DNA from: Loripinus fragilis
Taxonomy: Eukaryota; Mollusca; Bivalvia; Lucinida; Lucinidae
DNA length: 64,000 bases
Direction: 5' to 3'
Assembly: GCA_964019695.1 (NCBI GenBank)
Contig: OZ026516.1
Location: 97,650,368 to 97,714,367 of the forward strand
The number at the start of each line of letters is the position of its first letter. Position 1 is the first letter of the stretch. Of the stretch, positions 33,757-45,700 are shown piece by piece. The notes below the pieces were generated by a model. That model searched no databases. It saw only the letters and a list, made by a program, of their open reading frames with translations, and was not told where the DNA came from. The translations under genes and the position numbers were made by a program.

Positions 33757-34059
33757 GATTCAGGCAGCAAACACTCTGATTGCACACGATGAAAGTCATG
33801 TGGAGCAATTGTTGGTGGATTCTATGCTTTGCTTTTCATTTGACAGACCAGTGACTGACAACTGCCCTATTTTAATTTTTAAGAAAAAAATGTACAAAAT
33901 TCAAAAAATATTACCAGCGGCTTCGAGCTGTACCCACCTGATTTCAACAGAGATGAATGTGATTTAAAAGCATATCAATTTTAATGAGCACCAAAAAAAG
34001 ACACATTCGGTCAGCCTGAACACCCATCGTGTGCAATCAGAGTGTTTGCTGCCTGAATC
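33757..34059. mobile_element. Perfect 35-bp inverted repeat around a 233-bp spacer
   Basis: Positions 33,757-33,791 (GATTCAGGCAGCAAACACTC...) and 34,025-34,059 are exact reverse complements over 35 bp. The spacer has no ORF of note. A young foldback or a small TIR element; no target duplication is evident. Confidence 0.75.
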
Positions 34060-34636
34060 AACGAACCATGGGTTTTTAAAATGTTTAAGATACCGTTGAG
34101 TAGGCAGCGAAAAATTATCAAACTGGGCTGATACAGAGGCTGTGATTAACAGAGTGAAACATGACCAGACTGTTGAACTGACTATTAGATCAATTATAGT
34201 CTCAATATATGCTCAAGCATTTTTGTTTGATTTATAGCTAAGTTCACCGCTAGTGCTGAAAAAAGTATTTAGTCAGGATGCCGTTCATGCATGTACGTGT
34301 GCATGTATGCGACAGTAACACATTTTAACAATTTGCCCAAGACTTAAAATGCTTGTTTTATCTTTCAAATTTTGACAATAAATTTCAGAAACAACAGTCA
34401 TCTTATGAGAAAAAGTTGTTTGAAATCTGCTAATGACGAATCGGATGCACATCAGTCTATGCATCTGGTGCGCACCGTTGGTTCTGTACATGCAATTAAT
34501 AAGAATATTGAGAATGAATTGAGTAATACCTGGCCGAGGCAATCCAAAGACAAGTGTTCTCCCAAATTTTAAAGTGCTCAGCTCAGGACCTTTCAGTGGA
34601 TTTGTTTGACATGCGAGATACACAAATTTACCCCTA
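34060..34636. other. Intergenic, no supported gene
   Basis: A plus-strand 66-codon ORF (34,372-34,572) is preceded by a TTTCAG-like site near 34,389. No family resemblance or coding signature is recognised, so no exon is called. Confidence 0.35.
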
Positions 34637-34840
34637 ATTTCTACGGTCATTCTCCTCCCTTCCGCTGAATCATTCAAGAAGGGTTGCTGTCAGTTACAAG
34701 CGAAAGTATGTGCACGAAGTACTGGTTAACTGCTTGTTCAAGCTTGCCCAGGAAAAAGTGTGGTTAGATGAACTGACAGTCCCGCAATGACCATAGCTGT
34801 TGACTTGGGACGTAAAGCAACAAAACAAACAAACAAACAA
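34637..34840 (+). mobile_element. SINE family A, 3' part
   Basis: ATTTCTACGGTCATTCTCCT, GGTTGCTGTCAGTTACAAGC, CATAGCTGTTGACTTGGGAC and an (AAAC)n tail. The head and the first core block are missing. Confidence 0.85.
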
Positions 34841-35144
34841 AACTTTTGCTTCGTCCGTTTTGTCTGAATATGTTCTTAGGTATCAAATATTGCAAAAGAC
34901 CTAGATAAGATTGCTCCCTTAGGATCAGTCTGATCCGGGTTCATAGTGATTGCTTCCATGATTATGATCAAAGGCTAATCTGGATTACACTTGAATATCT
35001 GAAGCAGACATTTAAAGCATTTAGGACAAAACAATTTGGCTGAAAAGGGGTTTACTCGTAACAATTTGGCGAAAAGGGGTTAACTCGTTGCATGCTGGGT
35101 AATTTATCATACTTTTGTTTACGTCTGCTGACTTTTTCAAATTT

Positions 35145-35252
35145 CCTCCACGAAAGTATGGGACCGGGATGGGATCAAACTCGCGACCCCTGGAACTGCT
35201 GTCAGATACGCATCATGCTGCGTTATCAACTGCGCTACGCGGCCCGGTCTGC
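35145..35252 (-). mobile_element. SINE family A, tRNA-like head only
   Basis: Minus strand. GGGCCGCGTAGCGCAGTTGA carries the A box, GCGAGTTTGATCCCATCCCGG the B box, followed by CATACTTTCGTGGAGG. The copy stops there. It contains the 5' part that the plus-strand copy 0.3 kb to the left lacks. Confidence 0.8.
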
Positions 35253-36444
35253 CTTAGTGTCAACCATTTTGGATCCAGGTCAGCTCTGACCCAATGTCCA
35301 AACGGTTTGGAAATGCTATCAGCACATGCAAAACATCCCCGTTGGTAAGGAAAAAGTTAAATAGTATATATATTGTCTGCATTCATATTCATGAACAGTT
35401 TGTGATTGTTAGGATTACACATGCGTAGAATGCATGCACACCAATCTAGTGGGATTAGAGGCCGCCTATATTTTGTCCTCAATGGGCAGCAAAGACATTG
35501 GCGAAACTACATAGACGGCAGGCTTGTCTTAGCCTTTGCTATTCGCATATATATGTGATAATATATAAATATCTGGCTCATTTATATGTGAAATGTGAGG
35601 CCACAAAAACATAGTTAGCTTGTGGTTCTAATAATCAAATGACAACGCGAAAATGATCCATAAAATGGAGTTTATTATGAAAATTAACATCGAGTTCAAC
35701 TCAAAAGAGATGATACAGAAGTTGAAATTTCAAGTTCAGGATTTGTCATGTGTAAGATCAACCGTTTTCTCATAGTTTCTAATCTCATGACTTCTGAACT
35801 TGAAAGTCCGGTGATTTTTTATCTTGTATTTCAAACCCTCATTACAAAGTATCGGCATCTAAACGCATAAATTTCGTTTTTTGCCACTGTTCGTTCTCCT
35901 TGCATTTCAATTTCTAAACTCAAAATGTTGACTTTCTATTTCAATATTTCGATTGAAACCAAATTTTTTAACTATTGCACAATACATTGAACTGCTTACT
36001 TTTGACCGTATACAATATATGCGCAATATCACAATCCAAAATAAAAAATATGCATTTCATGACAAAAATCAACAAAATAACCTCTGCAGCTAACCAAAAT
36101 CAGCCTGTGCATCGAATCATAGAAACTAGCAGTTTCATGTCTTTGCTGCGTGCTCAGTTGGTAGCTAATAATCATTGGTTTCCCTATATGGACAGTGTAC
36201 CGGGCATACCGAATAGATGACCAGGTGGCTGATCAGATTCCCCTATCTATTAATCATGAATATTAATCATTTTGGTGTTATTTTTCAATGAAAGATTAGA
36301 TAACATAGAACATGTGTAATATGCCTTCACAGTAAACAATTGGAGGTAAGACAGTGGGCAGCCAATAATTATCATTAATTAGTGACCACTGAGCAAAGAT
36401 GTGTTTCCCTGGGGAAGCAATGTTTGCCTTTAAGTGAAAAATTT
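35253..36444. other. Intergenic, nothing recognised
   Basis: Contains a fragment of the small hairpin class near 35,269 (TTTGGATCCAGGTCAGCTCT) and a loose inverted pair (GAAGTTGAAATTTCAAGTTC near 35,720; GACTTCTGAACTTGAAAG near 35,790). No gene. Confidence 0.35.
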
Positions 36445-36556
36445 GAAACATTGCCGAAATACACACCCCCTCAATAACACAACACAGTGCCTCCAGTGAG
36501 ACTCCAAGCAGAGACCTCTCATTCCCATGTCACACACTATACAACAGAGCCACTCG
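36445..36556 (-). mobile_element. SINE family B, head-side fragment
   Basis: ACACAACACAGTGCCTCCAG-TGAGACT and CAACAGAGCCACTCGC correspond to the GACACAACACAGTG...CTCGAACC...ACTGAGCCACTGCGC side of family B, strongly diverged. Confidence 0.5.
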
Positions 36557-36728
36557 CTTGTTCCTAAGTGTGTGATAAAAAATTTCAACAAAGAAAGATT
36601 CTGATTTGACAGCGAGTTGAAGTTTCACAGAAAAATATCCAAGCATGAATACATGTACCAAAACAATGCAAAATACTGTAAAAATCATGACATAAGCACA
36701 AAACAGCAAAGCAACCATAAACCTATGA

Positions 36729-36779
36729 AATCTTTGTTTTGTCTATTTTTGAGTGGCCTTTTTCCACAAGTTTTACTGT
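36729..36779. mobile_element. Right-end fragment of TIR element M2
   Basis: TCTTTGTTTTGTCTATTTTT-GAGTGGCC and GTTTTACTGTA match the right terminus of M2 at 40,576-40,782 and 47,273-47,454. The left side is absent. Confidence 0.55.
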
Positions 36780-37581
36780 AGATATACCATGACTATCAAT
36801 TACAGATGTCAATCTTCTCAATACATGTATAATGATGTCAATGTAAAAACACTTTCTAATCCCCAAACCTTTCTGTATACATGTGCAAATTAACAGAAAA
36901 AGCACTTTATGTTGCAATGGTTATGGAAATGTGCAAAATGTACCTTTATTTAGAGAAGGCTTTGTGCCTTGTTCCAATACCACAAGATCTGACACCTTTA
37001 AAAAGATGTGACTTAAGTAGACATACAAGACCATTTTTCAATGCTGGGCATCATGTACTAACAGTCATGACCCAGTAAAAAAATTTGTTCTTGCAATATC
37101 ACTGTTGCTCTACCTCTTATCACCTTTAAAGTGGCAATCATGGCAACAGCAGAGGACAAATAAACATCTTTCTACAGTTTCTAGGCATATTAGCCTTGAT
37201 ATTTCATGTGAATTGTCTGCTACTATACTTCCATAAAAAGCTTTGAGGCATAACTGTTAAGGTAAATGAATTGAATGAATCGAGGGTCATTACTTAGAGG
37301 TTGTGGTGGAAGTATAGTGCTAGTAGACAATACACAATAAACAATAACCTAATTTGTTTTGTTTTTTTTTTCTCCCAAAAACATGTCATTTTATGCATTT
37401 TATAGGCTGATGTAAATGTATATAATTTGTGCATTTCTGCAGTGAGGTGCACTTAGCTGGAATTACATTATTTTTTAGTGTCTGAAAAAAATCATTGTGA
37501 TGTACATGTATATGTGAAGCTATGCTTCCTGTTTGACAGGATCTTCCAGAATTTACCCAACAAAATTAAACTTCTGGCCCC
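36780..37581. other. Intergenic, nothing recognised apart from a short repeat
   Basis: GCCTTGATATTTCATGTGAA-TTGTCTGC near 37,192 is half of the hairpin seen complete at 53,668-53,727. A plus-strand ORF (36,881-37,078) has no family resemblance. Confidence 0.35.
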
Positions 37582-37812
37582 GAGGTTATAAAAGTTTTTT
37601 CATACTCAACTCAGCTGAGCATGAAATTTATCCTGCTCATAAATGTTAAAATGCCAACAACTGTTGGCATTTTAACATTTATTAGCATGATAAATACAAC
37701 ATCTGAGAGACTTAAAGCAAGAAACTTCTTCATTTGTCGCTATTTAAGTTTTTATGAGCAGTTGAAAATTCGTGCTCAGTTGAGTTGAGCATGAGAAAAA
37801 TTTTATAACCTC
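37582..37812. mobile_element. Foldback element M1, best-preserved copy
   Basis: Ends GAGGTTATAAAAG / TTTTATAACCTC. Contains CTCAACTCAGCTGAGCATGA, a TGTTAAAATGCCAACAACTG stem with its complement, AGCATGATAAATACAACATC and AATTCGTGCTCAGTTGAG. 231 bp. The right-hand half repeats the left-hand half in reverse, as expected for a foldback. Useful as family reference. Confidence 0.85.
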
Positions 37813-38241
37813 TGGGTTTGATCTCCTCAAAGAAGATAGCCTGGAACATAATTTTGAATGAGGTTGGATATGTTCGGAGCTGGGCTATTCCAGGAAAATG
37901 TGTGACTAGGGGAGAGGGTGTGTTCAATGTTTGAGGGGGGGGGGGTCAATGTTTGGGGATCAATGTTGTCTTTTGTTCTTTGGTGTGATGCCTTTCAATG
38001 AATTAAAATTTCTAGGCAGTACCTCTAAAAAAAGTTATGTTCCACCCTCCAGTGATACTTTTTCCTGGAATAGCCTTTAGCTGTTTAATGATGAATTTGA
38101 GATAATGTATTTACTCAACTATAAAACAGATTTTTTCCCCTTCCAAACAATCCTCAAAATTAAGGGTTTAAATTTGGGGTTATTTTTGAAGGAAAAACCA
38201 AACAAAAGCTAAATTACGCCAGTCTTGAGATTGACTTAAAT

Positions 38242-38390
38242 TTTTTGGTTTGTTTAATTTGATTCTTAACATTGGGTTGAACCATTACTAAGCAAGGGAT
38301 AAAGTGTCTTGCTCAAGGACACAACACAGCACCACCGGTGAGGCTCCCATGATGTACACTCTACTCTACCACCGAATCACTGCTCTCCTC
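38242..38390 (-). mobile_element. SINE family B with imperfect target duplication and internal deletion
   Basis: TTGTTTAATTTGATTCTTAA jumps directly to CATTGGGTTGAACCATTACT, so about 35 bp of the usual family sequence is deleted. CTTGCTCAAGGACAC and CTCTACCACCGAATCACTGC follow. GAGATTGACTTAAAT (38,227) and GAGATTGGTTGAAAT (38,391) form 15-bp direct repeats with two mismatches. Confidence 0.8.
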
Positions 38391-38887
38391 GAGATTGGTT
38401 GAAATATTTGGGGTCATGTTTGTCCCTTAAAACATCAGTTATGACTACAAAGTATGACAACATATTCTGTGAAATATTTCTTAATTTTCAAATTTTTCAT
38501 ACAAAATAAGACTTTCTTTTGCATGTGATTTAATCCTCTAGTAGACTAATCACACTAAACATCAAGCCTTACTTGGTTTCTAAGGGAAACCACAAAATTT
38601 GAAAGTGTCGTCTGCTGGAAATCTTATGAGGCGCTTTGTGGATCAAAAGTGAAAGCCCTCAATTTATCATGAAACGAATGCAGTAATTGTGTATCATTCT
38701 TCCACGAAATCTTATATTATGGTGATTCACAACACGTTTGTATTGAAAAATCAAAGAAACTTTTCACAAAATAATCAATGGTACTTATTCTTAACCCTAA
38801 AAACGTCAACAGGCATTTGAAGCAGACGACATTTCAAATTTTGTTGTTAGAAACTTGTTTTCTTAACAAACCGAACAAGGCTTGATA

Positions 38888-39043
38888 GTACATATATTAG
38901 TAATGTGAACTCTTGGGATACAGATTCAAATAAGTCATTTGACTTTCTTCTGAATCCCATTTGTATAGTGGTTGTATTGTAATTGTATTCTGTGTTGTTT
39001 GTATACTTGTCATATATTATACAAATAAAATAAAGTTTCAACC
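38888..39043 (+). mobile_element. 5'-truncated retroelement insertion, 11-bp target duplication
   Basis: The 156-bp segment ends ATACAAATAAAATAAAGTTT-CAACC, with AATAAA-like signals on the plus strand, and is bracketed by exact AAGGCTTGATA copies at 38,877-38,887 and 39,044-39,054. The target was the left arm of the hairpin at 39,044-39,104. The parent element is not recognised. Confidence 0.7.
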
Positions 39044-39104
39044 AAGGCTTGATATTTCATGTGAATAATCTGCTGGCAGATGATTTACATGAAATTTCAA
39101 GCCT
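39044..39104. repeat. Hairpin repeat AGGCTTGATATTTCATGTGA type
   Basis: AAGGCTTGATATTTCATGTG-AATAATCTGC and GCAGATGATTTACATGAAAT-TTCAAGCCTT form a near-complete palindrome. Another copy is at 53,668-53,727, and half a copy near 37,192. Confidence 0.75.
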
Positions 39105-39612
39105 TATTTTTATGCCAAGCCTTTTTTTATGTCAAGTCTTATTTTTATGCCAAGCCTTTTTTTTATGTCAAGTCTTATTTTTATGCCAAGCCTTTTTTTA
39201 TGTCAAGTCTCATTTTTATGTCAAGCCTTATTTCTTCTAGAAAACCAAGGAAGATGACATTAAATAAGTCATATGATCTGTTGACTTCCTGACTGATGCA
39301 TTATGGGTGTCTGACTTTTGAGTCAAGGGTAAACATGGCATGTTGTGCAGTGGTCATGACAATAAATAACATAACAGTATCAAACCTTATTTTATGCCAA
39401 GCCTTATTTTTATGCCAAGCCTTACTTTTATGTCAAGCCTTATTTTTATGTCAAGCCTTATTTCTTCTAGAAAACCAAGGAAGATGACACAAAAGTAGTC
39501 ATGTGATCTGTTGACTTCCTGACTGATGCATTATGGGTGAATGACTCGTTTGAGTCCAGGGTAAACATGGCATGTTGTGTAGTGGTAATAACAATAAATA
39601 ACATAACAGTGT
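39096..39612. repeat. Nested tandem duplication in the TOM1 3' UTR region
   Basis: An array of about 20-bp units (CAAGCCTTATTTTTATGC and GTC variants) spans 39,099-39,238 and again 39,383-39,470. The larger ~230-bp block, including TATTTCTTCTAGAAAACCAA, GATCTGTTGACTTCCTGACT and GGGTAAACATGGCATGTTGT, is duplicated with offset 230 (about 39,210-39,382 and 39,440-39,612). The second copy ends 2 bp before the complement of the TOM1 stop codon, so the duplication lies immediately downstream of the stop on the minus strand. Confidence 0.85.
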
Positions 39613-39613
39613 A

Positions 39614-39747
39614 TTATAAGGCAAACAATGGGTTGTCTTCTTCCTCTTTCTGTAACTGTCGTCTGTTGGGTTGTGTGCCTGTCTGTGCTGTGATTGTGGG
39701 CAGATTCGACGCGGCTGAGGCTCGATCTTGTAAGAAACTGTCAAATT
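39614..39747 (-). CDS. TOM1: TOM1 terminal coding exon
   Basis: Acceptor ATTTCTATTTCAG. Reads [43 protein letters not shown] and then TAA at 39,614-39,616. [16 protein letters not shown] matches EFDKFLEERAKAADRLPNL, and the acidic-LFAL terminus matches DDDMLFAL in vertebrate TOM1. The minus-strand sequence after the stop enters a tandem duplication. Confidence 0.96.
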
Positions 39748-42700
39748 CTGAAATAGAAATTGAAAATTTGTATAGTCTGTTTAAGGGGTTTATATCACTT
39801 GCAAAACATTTTCAACCACGCTTCAGTACTAACCTATCATATTCTACCTAACTATACATTAAATCCAATTTGTATAATGGGTGGTTTGGGAAAAGCTGTG
39901 CATCGCATAGGGTTTCTTTATTAAAAGATTTTCGAAATTGGATTTGAAAAATACTCTTTCAGACTAAAATGTTACCCACTCCATACCCTTGTAGCCCTTT
40001 AGATGTGTTTGTAATTAACTGGCCTCCAACAACTTAGCATATATAGAGATGATGCCGCAGCTTAAAGTCTCATCTGTCAGACTGAAGAAGCCTGGAATCG
40101 AACCTGCAACCCATGTTTTACAAGGCAAGTGTTTTATTCACTACATCATAGTGGTCTTTTAGGCAAACACAGTATAACTGGGCCAGTATACGAAATAAAT
40201 ATACTTATTGCATGACCATAAAATCATACTTTAAACATTAGTGTGAATCTATATTGTGGGACTATAGGTCTGATATTTAGCCAAATCTATTTTCATGTCT
40301 GCATTCTGTACATGTGAACAGCAACAGATATGAGGAGACTAAGTGTCTCTCCTTATTTGTCTGATCGTGAGTTGCTCGCAGAAGTGATAAAACCATTATT
40401 TCATATACCTGTTCATACCTGATGTTCTTAATACTTGTAAAAATGTTTTGAGTTCATAGACATGTAGTAAGCAGTCTACTCACCCGAACTTGTGATTGTG
40501 TCTCCTTGTCCTTGATCCTGAAAATCATACAGAATTATACATATAAACATCACATTCTGCATTTTAAAGGAATATACAGTAAAACCTGTGTACAACAGCT
40601 ACTCTTAAAAAGACAAAAAATTGGTTTTCAAGACCAATCATCACTTAATGCAGGTCCAAAGTATTGCAGAATGCTCCAAGGGGAGCATTCTGCAATACTT
40701 TCAACCTTCATTCAGCTACCATTTGTCATTAAGATCTTTGTTTTGTCTATTTTTGAGTGGCGTTTTACGCAGAATGTACTGTACATGTACATGTTAACAT
40801 AATTTACGTTTTCCTTATGTAAGAAAAATCATTGGAACCCAAGTTTACATTACATGTTATCGAATATTGACTTGCAACAAGGATTTTTGATTGTGCGAAT
40901 ATATCTAAACGAACACAGTTATCCACTCACAGGCCAATTTAAACTAAAAACATTAGACTTAGTTGGATAGAAGCATATGTTACATCATTGTGATTATTGG
41001 ATGATAATTATTCAGATGTTTGTAAACAGCTATACGCTAGGGATACCGACTTTAGTTAATTTACCAAGAAATTAATGCTAAAAGATTACCATTTTAAGCA
41101 ATATTTTGTTCATGTATATCAATGTCTATGAACATATACACATCAATTTCAGTAACAAAATATATCGGCCAGAAAATGAGATATGCACAAAAAGCCCCCT
41201 TTAAACGTCCATCCTGACATACCTAGAGGAGCTAGATGTCTACAGTTTTGTCTGAGATGGAGTCTGCATCCATACTTTGCAAGCTGCTTGCAAAGTATGG
41301 ATGCAGATTCTCCATCTCAGAAAGTTAGAGCTCCAAAAGTCAGTGCATTGGTGCAGGATAAATACCAATATATAATGTGCCAGCTCATCTTGCAGCAGCT
41401 TTGGTATGGCTGAAAAAAATCCTTCCCTCAAGATGACTGTATAGTCACTCAACACCCTTTTGATGTCATTTGGGAAGGTTTTTAGGATCTTCACCTCACA
41501 CACACAGTAAAGATACTATGTAAATGTGATTATATCCTGATAAACATTTCAAAAAAAAAAAATTGCGATTTTTTTTATTTTTATCTTTACTTGGCAGGAT
41601 TCTTTAATAATAAACTGACCAAAATAAGTTACGCCCCAGCTGTACTTTTCCCAAGGACTCAATATAAAACTTTTCATAATTTATGTTTTATCATAACATT
41701 TGACCAAATTAAGATATTCACATATAATTTTCAGCGAAGAGGCAGCAATGTTTCCATTCAACATGTGCTGGATTTCACTCTTGTAGGCAAATTTTCTATG
41801 GAGCTCCACACATTTGAGTAAATGTCCTGCTTTGTTCCCTATCATTCCTATAGTACAATCCACAAAAATATGGGTATTCAAAGAAAATTCAGCACATTTC
41901 AAAAGACAATTGATATTTTCAATTGAATTTTGTTAAATTATACCAAAGATACTGTTGTAAAACTTGAGTTGAGTTTCAATTTTCAATGGTTTTGCATATT
42001 TTTAAATTGACGACCATACTTAGAAAAATTATCAGTATGCTTTTGGAAAACATTGACATAGGGCTTAACTTATTATGACCAGTCTATATGAGCCAGAGAA
42101 GACAGGCAAACATGTAAATGTACTGTTGTAAAATAAAATAATGTAGCACAAAATATTGTAATTGTGCTTATATTCTGAGAAACATTTCAAGTTAAATCAT
42201 CTTTACTTGGTCAGATTCTTTAATAATATAAAAGACTTGCAAACATGTAAATGTACTGTTATTAAAAAAAATAATGTAGCACAGAAACACCACATTAAAA
42301 AGGTGGCAATGTGATTTATAACCTTAAGATATGTGCAATGTTCATCAAACAGCCTAAAAATGAACATTTTAGATTGCCAAGTGGCAATCTAAAACGTTGA
42401 TTCTGAGGCTATTAATTTTGATGTACCTTGGATCACACTCACAATAGTTATAGATTGCTGTGTTGTTGTTTTTTATTTAAGTTTTATTAGTCTGAAATTC
42501 AAAAGGGGTTCACTCCATTCTTTTCCAATAAAAACAAAACATACAACATTCATTCTATAGTAACACATGTCTATCACAAATCAAAAAGCTTTTCATTTCA
42601 AAACGCAATAGCAATCCAAAATTTTACAAGCATAAATTCGACAACACATATCTAAGAACATACATAAATCTCAAAATTTTCCAAAACTTTAAATTTTGAC

Positions 42701-45700
42701 ACAGCATACTATACAATACATATAAAATAAATTAAATGGTAACTGAAACCTAAGAATTGTATAAGGATATTGATCCCACCCACTTCCTGAAAATATGAAT
42801 ATTCTAAAATTGCCCATGGTTACTGTGAAGGAATAAGCTTTTTAGATATGGTAAATGTTAAAATATTTTTAACACTAGTTGCCTGCCAAAAAGGCATAGA
42901 CAAACAAAGCAGAACCAGATCAGACTGCTTTTAAAGAAGCAGTCTGATTGGGGTCTTCATTGTTTGTTATTCACATTTTATTTGTGAACAGGAAACGAAT
43001 AGTGTTCGACATTTTAGAACATTACTGTAGTCAGAAATAGGCTATGTACCTGTACGTACAATTGGCACTACATGATTTCGTAGACAGAAATAGGCTATGT
43101 ACCTGTACACACAATTGGCATTACATGAATTTTTTGTCAGAAATAGGCTATGTATCTGTATGCACAATTGGCACTACATGATTATGTAGTCAGAAATAGG
43201 CTATGTACCAGTACGCACAATTGGCACTACATGATTTTGTAGTCAGAAATAGGCTATGTATCTGTATGCACAATTGGCACTACATGATTATGTAGTCAGA
43301 AATAGGCTATGTACCAGTACGCACAATTGGCACTACATGATTTTGTAGTCAGAAATAGGCTATGTATCTGTATGCACAATTGGCACTACATGATTATGTA
43401 GTCAGAAATAGGCTATGTACCAGTACGCACAATTGGCACTACATGATTTTGTAGTCAGAAATAGGCTATGTATCTGTATGCACAATTGGCACTACATGAT
43501 TTTGTAGTCAGAAATAGGCTATGAACCAGTACGCACAATTGGCACTACATGATTTTGTAGTCAGAAATAGGCTATGTATCTGTATGCACAATCGGCACTA
43601 CATGATTTTGTAGTCAGAAATAGGCTATGTACCTGTATATGCACACTTGGCACTACATGATTTTCTAGTCAGAAATAGGCTATGTACCTGTACACACAAT
43701 TGGCATTACATGATTTTTTGTGTTGAGTTGCCTTATTGGACCATGATGTAATTTTAAATCCCTTTCTCGTCTTAAATTTGTTATAAAATAGATACCATTT
43801 ATTGTATAGATAGTTTAGTATTATATACAAGTACAATACTATAGTATTGATAACCCTGAATAACTCACCGTAGTAACTGGTTCTTGTGTTTCAAGCCATC
43901 TCTCCATCTCATCATAATCAGTTTCCTTGTCCTGTAACTATTAATACAAACAAGTTCTGCACATAGCCCTGTACAAGAGAATGTATCAACTCCAAAATGG
44001 TAATATTTTTTCTCCAATTCTCCATAAAAATGATGTGACTGTACCCTAAACATATGTACACATGGAAAAAGGTTAGCAATCAATTTTTGTTTTGATGAAA
44101 TGTTTTTAAAATTACAATTTTCACTAGCTTGGCGATCATGAAGTCCAAAAGACTTAGTTTTTTTGGCTTAAGAGGATACAATATGCCATATTGCTTGTAA
44201 CTGAAAAACAGCGGAAGGAGGAGAATGACTGTAGAAAATATTTCATGATCAATCTCCACGATATGGGGCCAAGCTAGGATCAAACTCTGGACCCCTGGAT
44301 CAGCAATCAGACTTGCTACTGACTGCGCTAAGTGGCCCAACTGGATCTTGATAATATATTACCAGTGTGTAAAACATGAATCTAATCACCCAATCATATC
44401 CCTACCCCAACCTAAGTAATATTTCTAGCCTTTACTATGATGTTGTAATTCTTTACTTTTTTTATAATTTTTTTTTCTCATAAAAATGTATATTTGATGC
44501 ATTTGCTGTTTTTTTTATTTTATTTTTCTTTGTTTTCTCTATCTGAACTCTTTTTGTTTTGAAAAGCATATCCACCCCTTTTCAATTCAATATTCAACTT
44601 CCGCTCAAACATTACAAATTTACTATGACAGGGAAAAGAACTATACATGTATTACCTTTGTATTCCTTTTAATCCTATATATGTTTACAAATGTATGTAT
44701 GTATGTATACTATAATTATTTGTTTGTTCTTTCAAATAAAATATTTTTAAACTAAACATGAACCTTTTAAGTGAAAAAAACATCATGTTTCCCAAAATTA
44801 ATCTGAAAATGGGCTGCAACTCCCTTACTAATTAATGGATTGTAATCAATTAACCAATTTGATGAATATACCAAGTACAAATACTATGCAAAGCTGGACA
44901 GTCCCAGCTAATATGTCAAATTATGACAAAGTCTCTCGAGCATAAAATGTAGGTCAAGGTCACTGAGTGTGCTAAGAGTATTTCATGGACCATTACTATG
45001 TAAGATTTGACACTTACAGCTGGAACAGAAGTCATAATGCTAAACTCAGCATAAAATTTTGACAAAGTCATTGGAGCATGAAATGTAGGTAAAGGTAACA
45101 AGTAAAAGTGGGTGTGAACTAATTTCTTTTTTAACATCCCACCAACAGCTAAGGTCATATGGAGATGGGGCCACGGCTTAGAGTCTAATCCGACAGACTG
45201 CATGAGCTGGGGATCGAGCTCAGGACCTCTGTGTACAAGGCGAGTGGCTTATCCACTACACCATGGGGGCTCCTAATTTTAGGGGATGTATGAAGAGCAT
45301 ACTGAGCTCACAGTTATCACAGCTGCAGCTACACTAAAATGCTTGACTCCTTAAAAGTATGACAAAATCACTGAAGCTTGATGTACATCAACAAGGTCGA
45401 TGCATGGTTTTCGATGATGCAGAGATTTCGTGTTTTAGTTTTACCTCCCAGTCAATTTTTCAGTCATGTCAGGACTTTTCCTGGGTAGAACAAGTACTAA
45501 GCAGTGAAGATAAAGTGTTTTGCTCAAGGACATAACACAGTGCCTCCAGTGTGGCTCGAACCAGAGACCCCTTAGTGTCAAGTCTAGCACTCTACGACTT
45601 ACAGGGCTCACCCTGCCACTAGCCATTTGCTACTAAAAATGTAGCTTGGCTATAAATATAAGTCATTAGCAACAAGTACCCTCTAGGTGGTTGAAAAATT

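Noticed and set aside
34285..34677. 130-codon minus-strand ORF, the longest in the window
   Set aside because: Its start lies in SINE family A sequence and the rest has no family resemblance or splice context. An ORF of this length is compatible with chance in 64 kb.
43025..43722. Regular repeats resembling a CRISPR array
   Set aside because: Units are contiguous 53-bp repeats with no unique spacers, in an animal intron. It is a satellite.
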